Below are positions 16,919-25,680 of a stretch of DNA of 64,000 bases, one piece after another. The notes under the pieces were generated by a model. The model did no database searches. It had not been told where the DNA came from and was given only the letters and a program-made list of their open reading frames with translations. Every line of letters begins with the position of its first letter. Positions within the stretch are counted from its first letter, which is position 1. Origin of the DNA: DASPKM01 sp035628135 (GTDB lineage: Bacteria; Bacteroidota; Bacteroidia; Chitinophagales; Chitinophagaceae); the NCBI GenBank assembly GCA_035628135.1, contig DASPKM010000001.1, positions 1-64,000 on the forward strand. Direction: 5' to 3'. Both the position numbers and the translations under genes were made by a program.

Positions 16919-18301
16919 TTATTTGGGCGGCGTAATCACTGCATTCTGCAATTTTTCCTCTATAGTGCCATTTACATTGTTCAGTACGATCAGCCAGGTC
17001 TTGTCCTGTAAAAATGCACTGTATACAAAATCTCTCTTTGGGTCAAACTGCCAATCCTTTAGCTCGTTGAAGTTGTTTTTGATCAGCTCAAGCTTTTCCG
17101 CGTTGTTTTTATTTACTATGATCATTTTTGTGGTTGGATGTTTTTTCATTTCCACAATTGCAGCGGTACTGATTTCATTGCCATTTTGGCTTGCTGAACG
17201 GAACTTGCGGTTAATGGAACTGAAGTCTGCAGCGTTTTCGCTCAATACCCGGCGGCCCATCATCAGGTGGTCCATTTCTATAAGCCAACCTGAAAAATGC
17301 TGCTCAAACAAACTGATATAGCTGTTTACAAAATTTTGATCAATTGATTTTTGATTAGCAAGGTATTCTTTCACCACCGGGTATACCTGTTTGGCCATCA
17401 GGTTTATGTATTTTACGCCATACCATCCACCCGGGTTTTCCTTGCCATTTAACTGGGCATACAAATATCCATTCGCTACCGCTGTTGCCAATACTTCATT
17501 AAAAAGATTGTACGCATAACGGCTTACCCGAGATGGGTTGGAAGTAAACCATTCATCGATTTGTTTCCATGTTTCCAATGGTTTTTCATCAAATAGTATA
17601 TGCGACATTTCATGAAGCATAACGGAAAGCAAGCCATTATAGCTATCTAAAGTGTCGGGAATAGCGCTTATGGACACATCGTTGACCGCGGTAGCCGTAA
17701 ACCTCCTGGAATTGGGTAAAGGATAAAAGCAAAAAACAAAGGGAATGGACGGGTCCCAGCTCGAGTTAAAGAATTTTGAAGCAATCGTAAAATGGTTATT
17801 GAGGTTGGTGGACTTGATCAGGTTGGTAATGCCATTTAACTGCTGTTGAAAATGTTGTTTACTTGGTTGATATATCACCGTTTCGTACACGGGAGTAAAC
17901 GCCATTAGCAAATCACAAAGCTTCAGTAGATCAGCATTCGGAACAAGCCCGAGGGACCGGAGCTTGAATTCCTGTAAATCATTGGAAAGACCAAGGTTTC
18001 GTTTGAGGAAGGACTCAGAATAACCTCCTATCTTTTGATCTATAGGGTAAGCATCAAATTCATACTCAAAATTCAGCTTCAGCAATTCAAATTCATGGAT
18101 AAGGTCACTGTACTTTTTGGTGTTGAAGGAAGAAAGATTGAACAACTTTTTGTAAGGATTGTCAGGCGCTCTTGATGATAAACTGGAGAGAAATTGATAC
18201 ACAGCAAGCGACTTGGAAAACTTCGTTTCAAACTGTATGTCCTGCGAAAAAGCTTTTACTGAAATCAGCAAAATCAGCAACAAGCGTATCAGGTTGGCCA
18301 T
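16919..18301 (-). CDS. Exported HExxH metallopeptidase-like protein of unknown family
   Basis: Protein of 460 residues. The ATG at 18301 is preferred: it starts a signal peptide (MANLIRLLLILLISVKAFSQ), and the upstream 14 residues are unlikely. The central motif HEMSH (residues 230-234) is a zinc-binding HExxH. An NE pair at 268-269 (LFNEVLATA), 35 residues later, fits the third ligand of a gluzincin. Other regions are helical and not recognised; it resembles the DUF4932 type of putative peptidase but I cannot confirm that. The gene is the third in a row after a LytS-type kinase and a LytTR regulator, starting 52 bases after the regulator's stop, so co-transcription is likely and the peptidase may be an output of that signal. 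Confidence 0.75.
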   Translation of the reverse strand: MANLIRLLLILLISVKAFSQDIQFETKFSKSLAVYQFLSSLSSRAPDNPYKKLFNLSSFNTKKYSDLIHEFELLKLNFEYEFDAYPIDQKIGGYSESFLKRNLGLSNDLQEFKLRSLGLVPNADLLKLCDLLMAFTPVYETVIYQPSKQHFQQQLNGITNLIKSTNLNNHFTIASKFFNSSWDPSIPFVFCFYPLPNSRRFTATAVNDVSISAIPDTLDSYNGLLSVMLHEMSHILFDEKPLETWKQIDEWFTSNPSRVSRYAYNLFNEVLATAVANGYLYAQLNGKENPGGWYGVKYINLMAKQVYPVVKEYLANQKSIDQNFVNSYISLFEQHFSGWLIEMDHLMMGRRVLSENAADFSSINRKFRSASQNGNEISTAAIVEMKKHPTTKMIIVNKNNAEKLELIKNNFNELKDWQFDPKRDFVYSAFLQDKTWLIVLNNVNGTIEEKLQNAVITPPK

Positions 18302-18353
18302 TGTGTGATCATTATAGGTAATGCGAAAGTATGGCATTACCAAAAGAAACTAA

Positions 18354-19088
18354 TTACAGTGAATTGTTTTTTTGAATCGCATCCGCAAAGCTTTTTTTAT
18401 AATTAGGGCCTATCGGGATTTCCGCGCCATTTACATACAGCGTGTTTCCAAAGTATTTCTGGATGTGATCCAGTGAAATGATAAAGCTCTTGTGCACCCT
18501 TAAAAAGTTGAACCGCTTCAGCTTTTCCTCCCATTTTGAAAGCGAGTCGAGGAACATGTACTTCTTTTCCGGCGTATGAATGATGATGTAGTCTTTTTTT
18601 CCTTCGATGAACAGGATGTCTTTGATATCTACTTTATAGGTGAACTTGTTCTCGGTTATAAAAACAAAATTATTGCCTGCCGAAGATTCGTCTTTTAACG
18701 GCGTGCTTGCCACATAGGTGTCATTCAATTTGCCGGTGAGGGTAATCACCTTGTTCACAGCTTTAAGGAACCGATCAAATGAAAATGGTTTAACTAGATA
18801 GTCCATCACATCCAGCTCATATGCTTCGATTGCAAATTCAATATGTGCGGTGGTTAAAATTACATATGGAAGATTGGATGCTGATTTAATGAAGTTTATG
18901 CCGGATATCTGGGGAAGATTGATGTCCAGGAATATGAGGTCCGTTTCTTTGCTATAGATCTTTTTTCCGGCGAGTAAAGGGTCCGAGAAGATCCCAATAA
19001 GACTAAGCTCTGGTACGCGGCTTATGTAATTGATTAAAATGTTTTGTGCGGGCAACTCATCTTCAATTATGATACATTTTAGTTGCAT
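18354..19088 (-). CDS. LytTR-family response regulator (module 1)
   Basis: Two-domain regulator of 244 residues. The receiver domain (about 1-120) has the acidic pocket IIIEDELP (E9/D10), the phospho-acceptor Asp 55 in LIFLDINLP, Thr in VILTTAH and Lys in DYLVKPFSF. A linker leads to a LytTR DNA-binding domain (about 145-244) with the strand KDILFIEGKKDYI, then FLRVHKSFIISLDHI and PIGPNYKKSF. It overlaps the upstream kinase gene by 26 bases, so the two are translationally coupled. It should bind two direct repeats upstream of its targets. Likely targets are its own operon and the divergent outer-membrane receptor at 20304. Confidence 0.93.
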   Translation of the reverse strand: MQLKCIIIEDELPAQNILINYISRVPELSLIGIFSDPLLAGKKIYSKETDLIFLDINLPQISGINFIKSASNLPYVILTTAHIEFAIEAYELDVMDYLVKPFSFDRFLKAVNKVITLTGKLNDTYVASTPLKDESSAGNNFVFITENKFTYKVDIKDILFIEGKKDYIIIHTPEKKYMFLDSLSKWEEKLKRFNFLRVHKSFIISLDHIQKYFGNTLYVNGAEIPIGPNYKKSFADAIQKNNSL

Positions 19089-20109
19089 CTTCCCCTAAAT
19101 TGATGGATAAATGATATTTAAAATAACCATTTTCAATGGATGTTGAAAGCCTGGTTTTATCTCCGTATAAAATCTGGATCCTTTTCTTCAGGTTCGTTAA
19201 GCCGATACCACCGTCGGCGGAAGTAGTTTTTTCAGGATCAAACGAGTTTAGCGAGCGGAATTCCAATAGCTGTGTGTTGTCATTATATGCTATTTCTATC
19301 TCAATGCGCGCTTTATTGGTTTCTGATCCGGACGCGTGTTTGAAAACATTTTCAACCAGGGGCACCAGTATCATAGGCGCAATAAAAGCACTTTTAAAAT
19401 TACCGGTCGTCACATAATCGATAGTAGCGGTATTGGATATCCGCAGGCGCTGGAAATCAATGAAATTGCTGATGCAATCCATTTCTTTTTGCAAGGGAAC
19501 GAATTCATCTTTGCTTTCATACAGCACATACCTGAGGTTGTCAGAAAGTTTCAGGATCATGTCTGAAACGGCAGCGTTCTTCTGCAGAGAGTAGGAATAC
19601 ACCGTATTTAAGCAATTGAACAGGTGATGAGGACTTATCTGCGATTTTAACAGCTGCAATTCAAGTTCCACCCTGGCTTTGGAGGCCTGTTGCAGCTCCA
19701 TGTCTTTTTTCCTGCTCCTGCCGTACAGGTAAATGCCGATCAGCAGCGCATTTGGAAGTACAAATTTAGCCGCATTCCCAAAAGTGCAGGATACGATATT
19801 ACAATTGCACGCGGTAACTTGCTTGTGAACGATACAAAATGCCAGCGCGAATAACAACAATTTGAGCAATAAAGCTGAGAGGAATAAAACCAATTTGCCG
19901 GTTGCAAGTAACCGCCTGATCAGGATAAAATGGGTGAGGAGCAGGCTGCTGACCACCAAGGCCACCTCCATGACAAAGATCAATGACCTGTGATTGTGCA
20001 GGGCCAACAGGTAGTCGGTGCCGACCATGTACAGGAGATAGGCGACAATAAAAACCCATATTGCTTTGTGTGTAGCGACAGCCATATTCGATTGAAATAG
20101 GAAAATCAT
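19063..20109 (-). CDS. LytS-type sensor histidine kinase with periplasmic CxC loop (module 1)
   Basis: Inner-membrane kinase of 348 residues in the His_kinase (PF06580) family. Four predicted TM segments lie at about 16-34, 44-64, 73-93 and 114-130. The loop between TM3 and TM4 holds C101, C103 and C108 (ACNCNIVSC). By the positive-inside rule this loop is periplasmic. The H-box is QISPHHLFNCLN, with a second His in place of the usual Phe next to the phospho-accepting His. The N-box (VENVFKHA) and a GGIGLTNLKKR G-box follow. The ATG at 20109 is used; M9 is a possible start. Partner regulator overlaps at the 3' end. Confidence 0.92.
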   Translation of the reverse strand: MIFLFQSNMAVATHKAIWVFIVAYLLYMVGTDYLLALHNHRSLIFVMEVALVVSSLLLTHFILIRRLLATGKLVLFLSALLLKLLLFALAFCIVHKQVTACNCNIVSCTFGNAAKFVLPNALLIGIYLYGRSRKKDMELQQASKARVELELQLLKSQISPHHLFNCLNTVYSYSLQKNAAVSDMILKLSDNLRYVLYESKDEFVPLQKEMDCISNFIDFQRLRISNTATIDYVTTGNFKSAFIAPMILVPLVENVFKHASGSETNKARIEIEIAYNDNTQLLEFRSLNSFDPEKTTSADGGIGLTNLKKRIQILYGDKTRLSTSIENGYFKYHLSINLGEDATKMYHN

Positions 20110-20303
20110 ACAACGATACAGGTTGTAATCCGAAACTTTGACTTTTATCTACAAAACGCGGTTTTTGATCTGCCAACCTGCGGGTATACACTGCCAATGA
20201 CAGCCCCGGCACAGCAGGCAGTTTGGAAGAGGGATTGACATCATTGGTATATCATGTTTTTAGTTTGCGCGGAATGCAGGTTTCTTGCAGGAAACTATAT
20301 TTC

Positions 20304-22658
20304 ATGTCTAAACTTATATTGACTGTTGTTGCTGGGTGCTTTTACATGCTGTGCAGCACATTGCTTGTTGCGCAAGATCAGCAATATTTGATAAAGGGCA
20401 GCATAACAGACAGTGCGGGATCTGCATTGCCGGGTGCTACAATTACAGTTTCCGCTGCCGATAGAAAATGGACAGCCGTTGCAAAGGGAACAGGAGCGTT
20501 TGAGGTAGGAGTGGGTAAATCGGGAAATTATACCCTTGAAGTGAGCCATATAGGATATAAAAAGTATATACTGAAGTCATTAGTTTTTCATGAAAGCACG
20601 GTCCTCGATGTAGGGGCTATCGCATTAATAAGGGAAGCAAATACCCATCGACAGGTGGTTGTAGTTGGAAAGAAACCTGTCATGGAATTGCAGGCCGGCA
20701 AAAGCATATACAATGTTCAAAGCGATCCCCTGGCAACAGGAAAGCAGGTGAATGAAATACTGGAGAATTTACCGGGAGTAAGCGTGAATTCGTCAGGCAA
20801 CATCAGCGTAAATGGCACATCCGAGATCATCGTGATGATCAATAACAAGATAAGCCGCATGAATTACAATGATGTGCTAAGACAGCTACCCGCTGCCGCC
20901 ATTGAAAGGATTGAACTGATCCAGGGCGCCAGTCCGAAATACGCTGCCAGCGGTGCGGAATACATACTGAACATTATTACAGTAAAACAATCCGGGAAGC
21001 GAAAGGCAGGCTCATTATCTGCATCTGCGGCCAGCAACACAATGGCCAATTCCATGTTCATGTATAACAGTTCACAGGGGAAATCAGGATATTATACCCG
21101 GTTTAGCTACGGTTATAACCAGATGCCTCATCTTAAATGGTATGACCGCGAACGACTCACCAGCAACCGTACATTCTTTGCAATGGATGGCTATAACAGC
21201 ATGAAGCATGGAATGGGTAATGTTATTATAGGCACCGACCAATACCTGGACAGCGCAAGTGTACTCTCAATTGAATACGGCCTTAATCTCCATTGGGATA
21301 AATTCACAGGCAATTCTGCCTATATATCCTATGATACAATCCTGGACAAAGCTGAAGGGTTTGCCAACAGTGTGCGCACCAATCCAAAAGAGATAGAAAA
21401 TAATCTATCCGCCAACTACCAACGAAAGCTGACACGCAAAAGCTTTCTTGAAACAGAGCTTTATTATTCCATCTATAATCAAACCAATAACAGGACATCC
21501 CCGCTTGCTTCCACGAATGTGGCATCCATTTTTAAAAGCTATAATGTCAATTTCAATGCTGAGATCCGTATCGACAAGACGCCCAGGCTACAATACCAGG
21601 CAGGCGCGGCTTACCGCAGGGTCAGCATCAACAATCAACTCAAAACATATAGCGCCACATCCTATTCCGTACTGGATGTTCAGAATTACGTGGACGCCAT
21701 TGGAGTGTACGCTTCAACTACTTTCGGTATTGGTAAAGGCTCTTTAAGCCTTGGATTAAGGGCTGAGCAACTAAGCCTGCAATCCCGTGAAAGGAGGGAT
21801 ATCTCGAAAGATACCAGTTTCAGGTTGCTTTCGCTATACCCGTCTATATTTTATAAACGCGCTTTGGGCGATCGCGTGAGCATGAACTTCTCCTTTAGCA
21901 GGAAGGTTGTTTATCCCGAAGTACATTTTGTTTTCAATTCGCCCAACCAGGCAGATGATTTTGATCTGTGGAATGGCAATTCATTGCTTGTTCCTGCAAT
22001 AATGTCCCGGGTCCAATTGGATGTTACTGCAAGAAAGAACAAAAACGCCTGCACATTTTCCGGGTTTTACACGCATACCAGTAATTCATTTGCAAGAATT
22101 CAATTTTTTGAAGGCGGAGTGCGAAACCAGCAGTTTGTAAATTTGAGCGTACGTCGTTCTTATGGCCTTTCCGGGAATCTTAATTTGTCTTCTTTTAAAT
22201 GGCTTTCCACGAGGATCAACAGTAGTTTCAGCTTCAATCATTACGCTGTACAGGAACACCAATGGATAAGGTTTGCTGATACGTACAGCATATCAGGATC
22301 GATAACGAACCTGGCCACGTTTTCACCTAAATGGAGCTTCGAAAACGCCGTTCGTCTGGTCAATGTAAGCAGGTCGATTTACGAGGAAGTGAACCCTGTT
22401 GTTAACCTGACCGCTCAGCTCAATTTCAAACCCAGGGGGAACGATAAAATTGTTTTCAGCTTATTCGGACATGATCTCCTGAACCAAATGCGCTTTCAAA
22501 CTACCAATTTCCTGGCACCAGACATTGTGCAAACCGGCAGTGAGCGTGGCAAGTGGACAAGATTTGTGCGCCTGAATTTCAATTATAAGTTTGGCCAGGA
22601 CGTAAAACCAAGAGAAAAGAAAATCCAGCAGGAAAAGGTGAATTATATCCAGGGATAA
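20304..22658 (+). CDS. Outer-membrane beta-barrel receptor (TonB-dependent-like, module 1)
   Basis: Protein of about 784 residues. The ATG at 20304 is chosen because it starts a signal peptide (MSKLILTVVAGCFYMLCSTL ... VAQ); a 5' extension to 20223 adds no domain. Residues about 30-105 form a carboxypeptidase-regulatory-like domain. A plug follows (ILENLPGVSVNSSGNISVNG, then IERIELIQGASPKYAASGAE). The barrel belongs to the outer-membrane protein beta-barrel family rather than to SusC or siderophore receptors. The end is FNYKFGQ plus a charged tail. The substrate is unknown. It is divergent from the LytS/LytTR pair, as is the related receptor at 27469. Confidence 0.9.
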   Translation: MSKLILTVVAGCFYMLCSTLLVAQDQQYLIKGSITDSAGSALPGATITVSAADRKWTAVAKGTGAFEVGVGKSGNYTLEVSHIGYKKYILKSLVFHESTVLDVGAIALIREANTHRQVVVVGKKPVMELQAGKSIYNVQSDPLATGKQVNEILENLPGVSVNSSGNISVNGTSEIIVMINNKISRMNYNDVLRQLPAAAIERIELIQGASPKYAASGAEYILNIITVKQSGKRKAGSLSASAASNTMANSMFMYNSSQGKSGYYTRFSYGYNQMPHLKWYDRERLTSNRTFFAMDGYNSMKHGMGNVIIGTDQYLDSASVLSIEYGLNLHWDKFTGNSAYISYDTILDKAEGFANSVRTNPKEIENNLSANYQRKLTRKSFLETELYYSIYNQTNNRTSPLASTNVASIFKSYNVNFNAEIRIDKTPRLQYQAGAAYRRVSINNQLKTYSATSYSVLDVQNYVDAIGVYASTTFGIGKGSLSLGLRAEQLSLQSRERRDISKDTSFRLLSLYPSIFYKRALGDRVSMNFSFSRKVVYPEVHFVFNSPNQADDFDLWNGNSLLVPAIMSRVQLDVTARKNKNACTFSGFYTHTSNSFARIQFFEGGVRNQQFVNLSVRRSYGLSGNLNLSSFKWLSTRINSSFSFNHYAVQEHQWIRFADTYSISGSITNLATFSPKWSFENAVRLVNVSRSIYEEVNPVVNLTAQLNFKPRGNDKIVFSLFGHDLLNQMRFQTTNFLAPDIVQTGSERGKWTRFVRLNFNYKFGQDVKPREKKIQQEKVNYIQG

Positions 22659-22676
22659 ATGACATTTACGGTTAGG

Positions 22677-23105
22677 CTACGAAAAAATGAAAGCCAGCAC
22701 GCAATACCTTCCCGCTTTTGCAATAGTAACCAGTACAATAAAGATCCAAAGCTTTTCGCGCATTACTCCGGCGGCAACGGTCAACGGGTCTCCGATAATA
22801 GGCACCCAACTTAGGAGCAGGGACCAACGCCCCCACCGCTGATACCATGCAATGGCCCGTTCAAGGCTTGCAGGCTTTATCGGGAACCATTTCTTATGCT
22901 TAAGCTGCTGAATTCCGTAGCCCAGCAACCAATTTATAATAGATCCCAACACATTGCCGAGGCTCGCAACGCCTACCAATAGCCAGGGATTGTATTTACC
23001 GGCTATCAATAGCCCAACCAGCACTGCCTCCGACTGTGCCGGAATGATGGTCGCGGCAAGCAGCGCCGCAAGGAATAATCCGATATAGACAGAAATGTCC
23101 GGCAT
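22677..23105 (-). CDS. YqaA-type SNARE-associated (DedA-like) membrane protein
   Basis: Inner-membrane protein of 142 residues. The ATG at 23105 is used instead of a TTG one codon upstream. The SNARE-associated/DedA-like features are P-A-Q-S-E-A (IIPAQSEAVLVGLL), the GNVLGSIINWLLGYG segment and the late W-x-x-x-IGDPLTVAAGVMRE motif. It is shorter than DedA proper and matches the YqaA subfamily in length. DedA-like proteins take part in lipid flipping and membrane homeostasis. Convergent with the receptor gene, 18 bases apart. Confidence 0.9.
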   Translation of the reverse strand: MPDISVYIGLFLAALLAATIIPAQSEAVLVGLLIAGKYNPWLLVGVASLGNVLGSIINWLLGYGIQQLKHKKWFPIKPASLERAIAWYQRWGRWSLLLSWVPIIGDPLTVAAGVMREKLWIFIVLVTIAKAGRYCVLAFIFS

Positions 23106-23341
23106 CAATTTCGTTTAAAAAATACCTCGGCTAGCAACCTTTAAAAATCCAATTACGTTCCTATTGCAGATATTAAGCCCCATCGGTCAATTTAAGAACG
23201 GATATTCTTAATAGCCAGGCCATTTATTACTGCTGCAACTCCCCTACAGATTGATCCAGGATTAGCAAAGTGATCATATGCTTTGATGCTGATCTATTGC
23301 CCGCATGCAAGCTATATAAGTTAACTATAAAAATCATCGCC

Positions 23342-24520
23342 ATGCAAACAACCGCATTTCCAGGAAGAAAGTTCCCACTGTTAGTAGTTTTTTTTCTGCT
23401 GGTGATTTTTCAGAGTTGTAAAAAAACAGAGCCGATTGCTGAGGCAGCGACAAACAACGAAGAAATATCAGGGCGGAAAAAAAAGGACCCTCCTCCTCCA
23501 CCACCACCGCCTTTTTATTTCAACAATTGCAGCTATCCTGTTTTTTCCGGCACATTTACCGCAGGGGTACCAGCGAACATTACTTTCACGCTGAACTATA
23601 TAAACAGTCCGGGTGGCAGTTATCCCGCCTTTACCAGCAGCACGGTCAACGGCATCACTATTACCGCACCGGCAGGCACCCTGAACACCGGGAGCGGAAG
23701 CATTGTATTTACTGCAACCGGTACGCCTGCTTCTCCCGGTTTTTGTGCAATTTCCGTTGGTGTGGGCGGCATAATTCCTTGCGCGCTTAATATTACTGTG
23801 CTCAACCCGCCTGCCGATCCGGCTACCTGCGGCGGAGACCCGGGCCCAACCGTTGGCTCCACAGGTTGCGTTACGTTTACTTACCGGGGACAAACAGTAA
23901 CTTATTCCACCGTCCGCGCTGCAGATGGCAAGATATGGCTTCGGCAAAACCTTGGATCACCGCAGGTGGCCATGTCGGTTCATGACCAGGCATCCTTTGG
24001 CCATTTCTTCCAATGGGGACGTTGGGACGATGGGCATCAATTACCCAATAGCCCAACCATCACCGGTAGTGCAACCTTTCAAAATCCTTCGCATATTGCT
24101 GGGGGTAATCCAAATTTCATAACGGGTACTGCCAGCAGCACCGCATGGTGGAACACGGGATCATCTGCCGATACCTGGAGTGGAAATACAGCTTCCGCCA
24201 CCAATGGAAAAAATCCCTGCGCGGCCTTGGGCGCCGGTTGGAGGGTACCCACTATTACGGATTGGCAGAACGTGGTGAATACCGAATTCATCACCAGTGC
24301 AGCAGATGCCTTTCAGTCTAATTTGAAGCTGCCTGCCGCAGGGTACAAGCATGCGTTCAATGGCTCCGTATTCGGTTTTGTCGGTGGAAATTATTTCTCC
24401 AGTACGGCCGGTAATAATGGTACAGCACATTATTTCTCATACGACACAGACAACTACCAGGTATTCTTCAGTGCTGTACCCCGCGGGTATGGAATGTCGT
24501 GCAGGTGCGTTAAAGATTGA
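23342..24520 (+). CDS. FISUMP-domain lipoprotein with polyproline linker
   Basis: Lipoprotein of 392 residues. The ATG at 23342 starts a lipoprotein signal (LLVIFQSC, Cys about 25); the longer frame to 23270 is unlikely. After the signal, a basic stretch GRKKKD leads into eight consecutive prolines, a rigid spacer. Residues about 55-160 look like an Ig-type beta domain rich in Gly/Thr. The C-terminal 220 residues match the Fibrobacter succinogenes major paralogous (FISUMP) domain: TVRAADGKIWLRQNL, GAGWRVPTITDWQ and the ending GYGMSCRCVKD. FISUMP proteins are surface-exposed and of unknown function. The gene is alone, with a 236-base upstream gap. Confidence 0.85.
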   Translation: MQTTAFPGRKFPLLVVFFLLVIFQSCKKTEPIAEAATNNEEISGRKKKDPPPPPPPPFYFNNCSYPVFSGTFTAGVPANITFTLNYINSPGGSYPAFTSSTVNGITITAPAGTLNTGSGSIVFTATGTPASPGFCAISVGVGGIIPCALNITVLNPPADPATCGGDPGPTVGSTGCVTFTYRGQTVTYSTVRAADGKIWLRQNLGSPQVAMSVHDQASFGHFFQWGRWDDGHQLPNSPTITGSATFQNPSHIAGGNPNFITGTASSTAWWNTGSSADTWSGNTASATNGKNPCAALGAGWRVPTITDWQNVVNTEFITSAADAFQSNLKLPAAGYKHAFNGSVFGFVGGNYFSSTAGNNGTAHYFSYDTDNYQVFFSAVPRGYGMSCRCVKD

Positions 24521-24613
24521 TTACGACTGCTTCTCCGCGACATTCCGGGACTGAACAGTCCTGGGGTGTCGCTTTATTCAATTAAAGACTATATTAGGGT
24601 GCAAAGCTGGTTT

Positions 24614-24955
24614 ATGATTACAGGCGAAACATTCATCAAAATGGCGCTTTCTTTCAATGGCGCCGAACAGGTGCCTCATTTTGAAAGAATCGGTTTTAAG
24701 ATACATGGAAAGCGGATGTTCACTACTTATTTCGATAAAGACAATCCCGCAAATATTTTCCTGACGCCCAAAGAACAAGCGGTCTTTTGCGAATCTGATC
24801 CCGAAAATATCTATCCTGTTCCCAATAAATGGGGAGAAAAAGGAGCCACAACTTTCAACCTGAACCGCGTACAAAAAGAGCTGGTGCTGGAAGCACTGCT
24901 CTCGGCTTATAACGAGGTGATGCGATCATCAGACAAACGCCCAAAGAAAAAATAA
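24614..24955 (+). CDS. MmcQ/YjbR-family protein
   Basis: Cytoplasmic protein of 113 residues. The ATG at 24614 is preferred; the frame could be extended to a GTG at 24566 without adding any family sequence. Family features are ALSFNGAEQVPHFE, IGFKIHGKRMFTTYFD, LTPKEQAVFCESDP and a final NKWGEKGATTFNLNRVQKEL. MmcQ/YjbR proteins resemble double-wing DNA-binding folds, but their role is undefined. Length is normal for the family. It is convergent with the LytTR regulator at 24986. Confidence 0.88.
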   Translation: MITGETFIKMALSFNGAEQVPHFERIGFKIHGKRMFTTYFDKDNPANIFLTPKEQAVFCESDPENIYPVPNKWGEKGATTFNLNRVQKELVLEALLSAYNEVMRSSDKRPKKK

Positions 24956-24985
24956 GGTTGTTTGAATATTTCCGAAGCCAGGTAA

Positions 24986-25666
24986 TTATTTCCCCACGAT
25001 CCCACCCAGGTTCGCTCCATATGCTTCTCCCACCGGGATCCTGACCTTTCCAATCGTTACCTGGTGCTTTTCTAATTTATCTACCTTGTTGGCGGCTACT
25101 ACAAAAGACCGGTGGATCCTTACAAATCTTTCGGCTGGCAATAAATTGATGGCTTCATTAAAAGTGCTGCGCGAGAGAACCGTTCCTTCCTTCAGTACGA
25201 AGCTTACATAATTTCCCGCGGCCTCCAGGTATAGTATGTCGTCGAACAACACTTTTACCTGCTCATACCCGGTCTTCACGTAAATATGATCTGCTTTTTG
25301 CGGATTGTTGCGGAAGTTAAATAATTCAAATGCTTTATTGCATCCTTTGATGAAACGTGCTAAAGAGAAGGGTTTTAGCAGGTAGTCTACTGCGTCCAAT
25401 TCAAAGCTGGTTGCAGCATGTTCGGAGTATGCGGTTGTAAAAATTACCAATGGTTTATTGCGCAGGCTGTTGAAAAATTCAATGCCTGAAATGTCCGGCA
25501 TTTTTATATCGAGGAATATCAGGTCCACGTTCTCGCGTTGCAAATACTCCAGGGCCTGAAAAGCATCGGTGAAGGTGGCCTTTAGATCGAGAAAAGGAAC
25601 TTTTGCGGCGTGCGACCTGATAATGTCCAACGCAATCGGTTCGTCGTCTATGGCGATAGCTTTCAT
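24986..25666 (-). CDS. LytTR-family response regulator (module 2)
   Basis: Regulator of 226 residues. Receiver domain with AIDDEP, phospho-acceptor Asp 53 (LIFLDIKMPDISG), TTAYSEHAA and the Lys in DYLLKPFSLARF. The LytTR domain covers about 125-226 (ILYLEAAGNYVSF, FVRIHRSFVVAANKVD, RIPVGEAYGANL). It starts 14 bases after the stop of its kinase, consistent with one transcript. Architecture matches the regulators at 18354 and 32596. Its likely target is the divergent receptor at 27469. Confidence 0.93.
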   Translation of the reverse strand: MKAIAIDDEPIALDIIRSHAAKVPFLDLKATFTDAFQALEYLQRENVDLIFLDIKMPDISGIEFFNSLRNKPLVIFTTAYSEHAATSFELDAVDYLLKPFSLARFIKGCNKAFELFNFRNNPQKADHIYVKTGYEQVKVLFDDILYLEAAGNYVSFVLKEGTVLSRSTFNEAINLLPAERFVRIHRSFVVAANKVDKLEKHQVTIGKVRIPVGEAYGANLGGIVGK

Positions 25667-25680
25667 GAAGGGTTGTAAAA

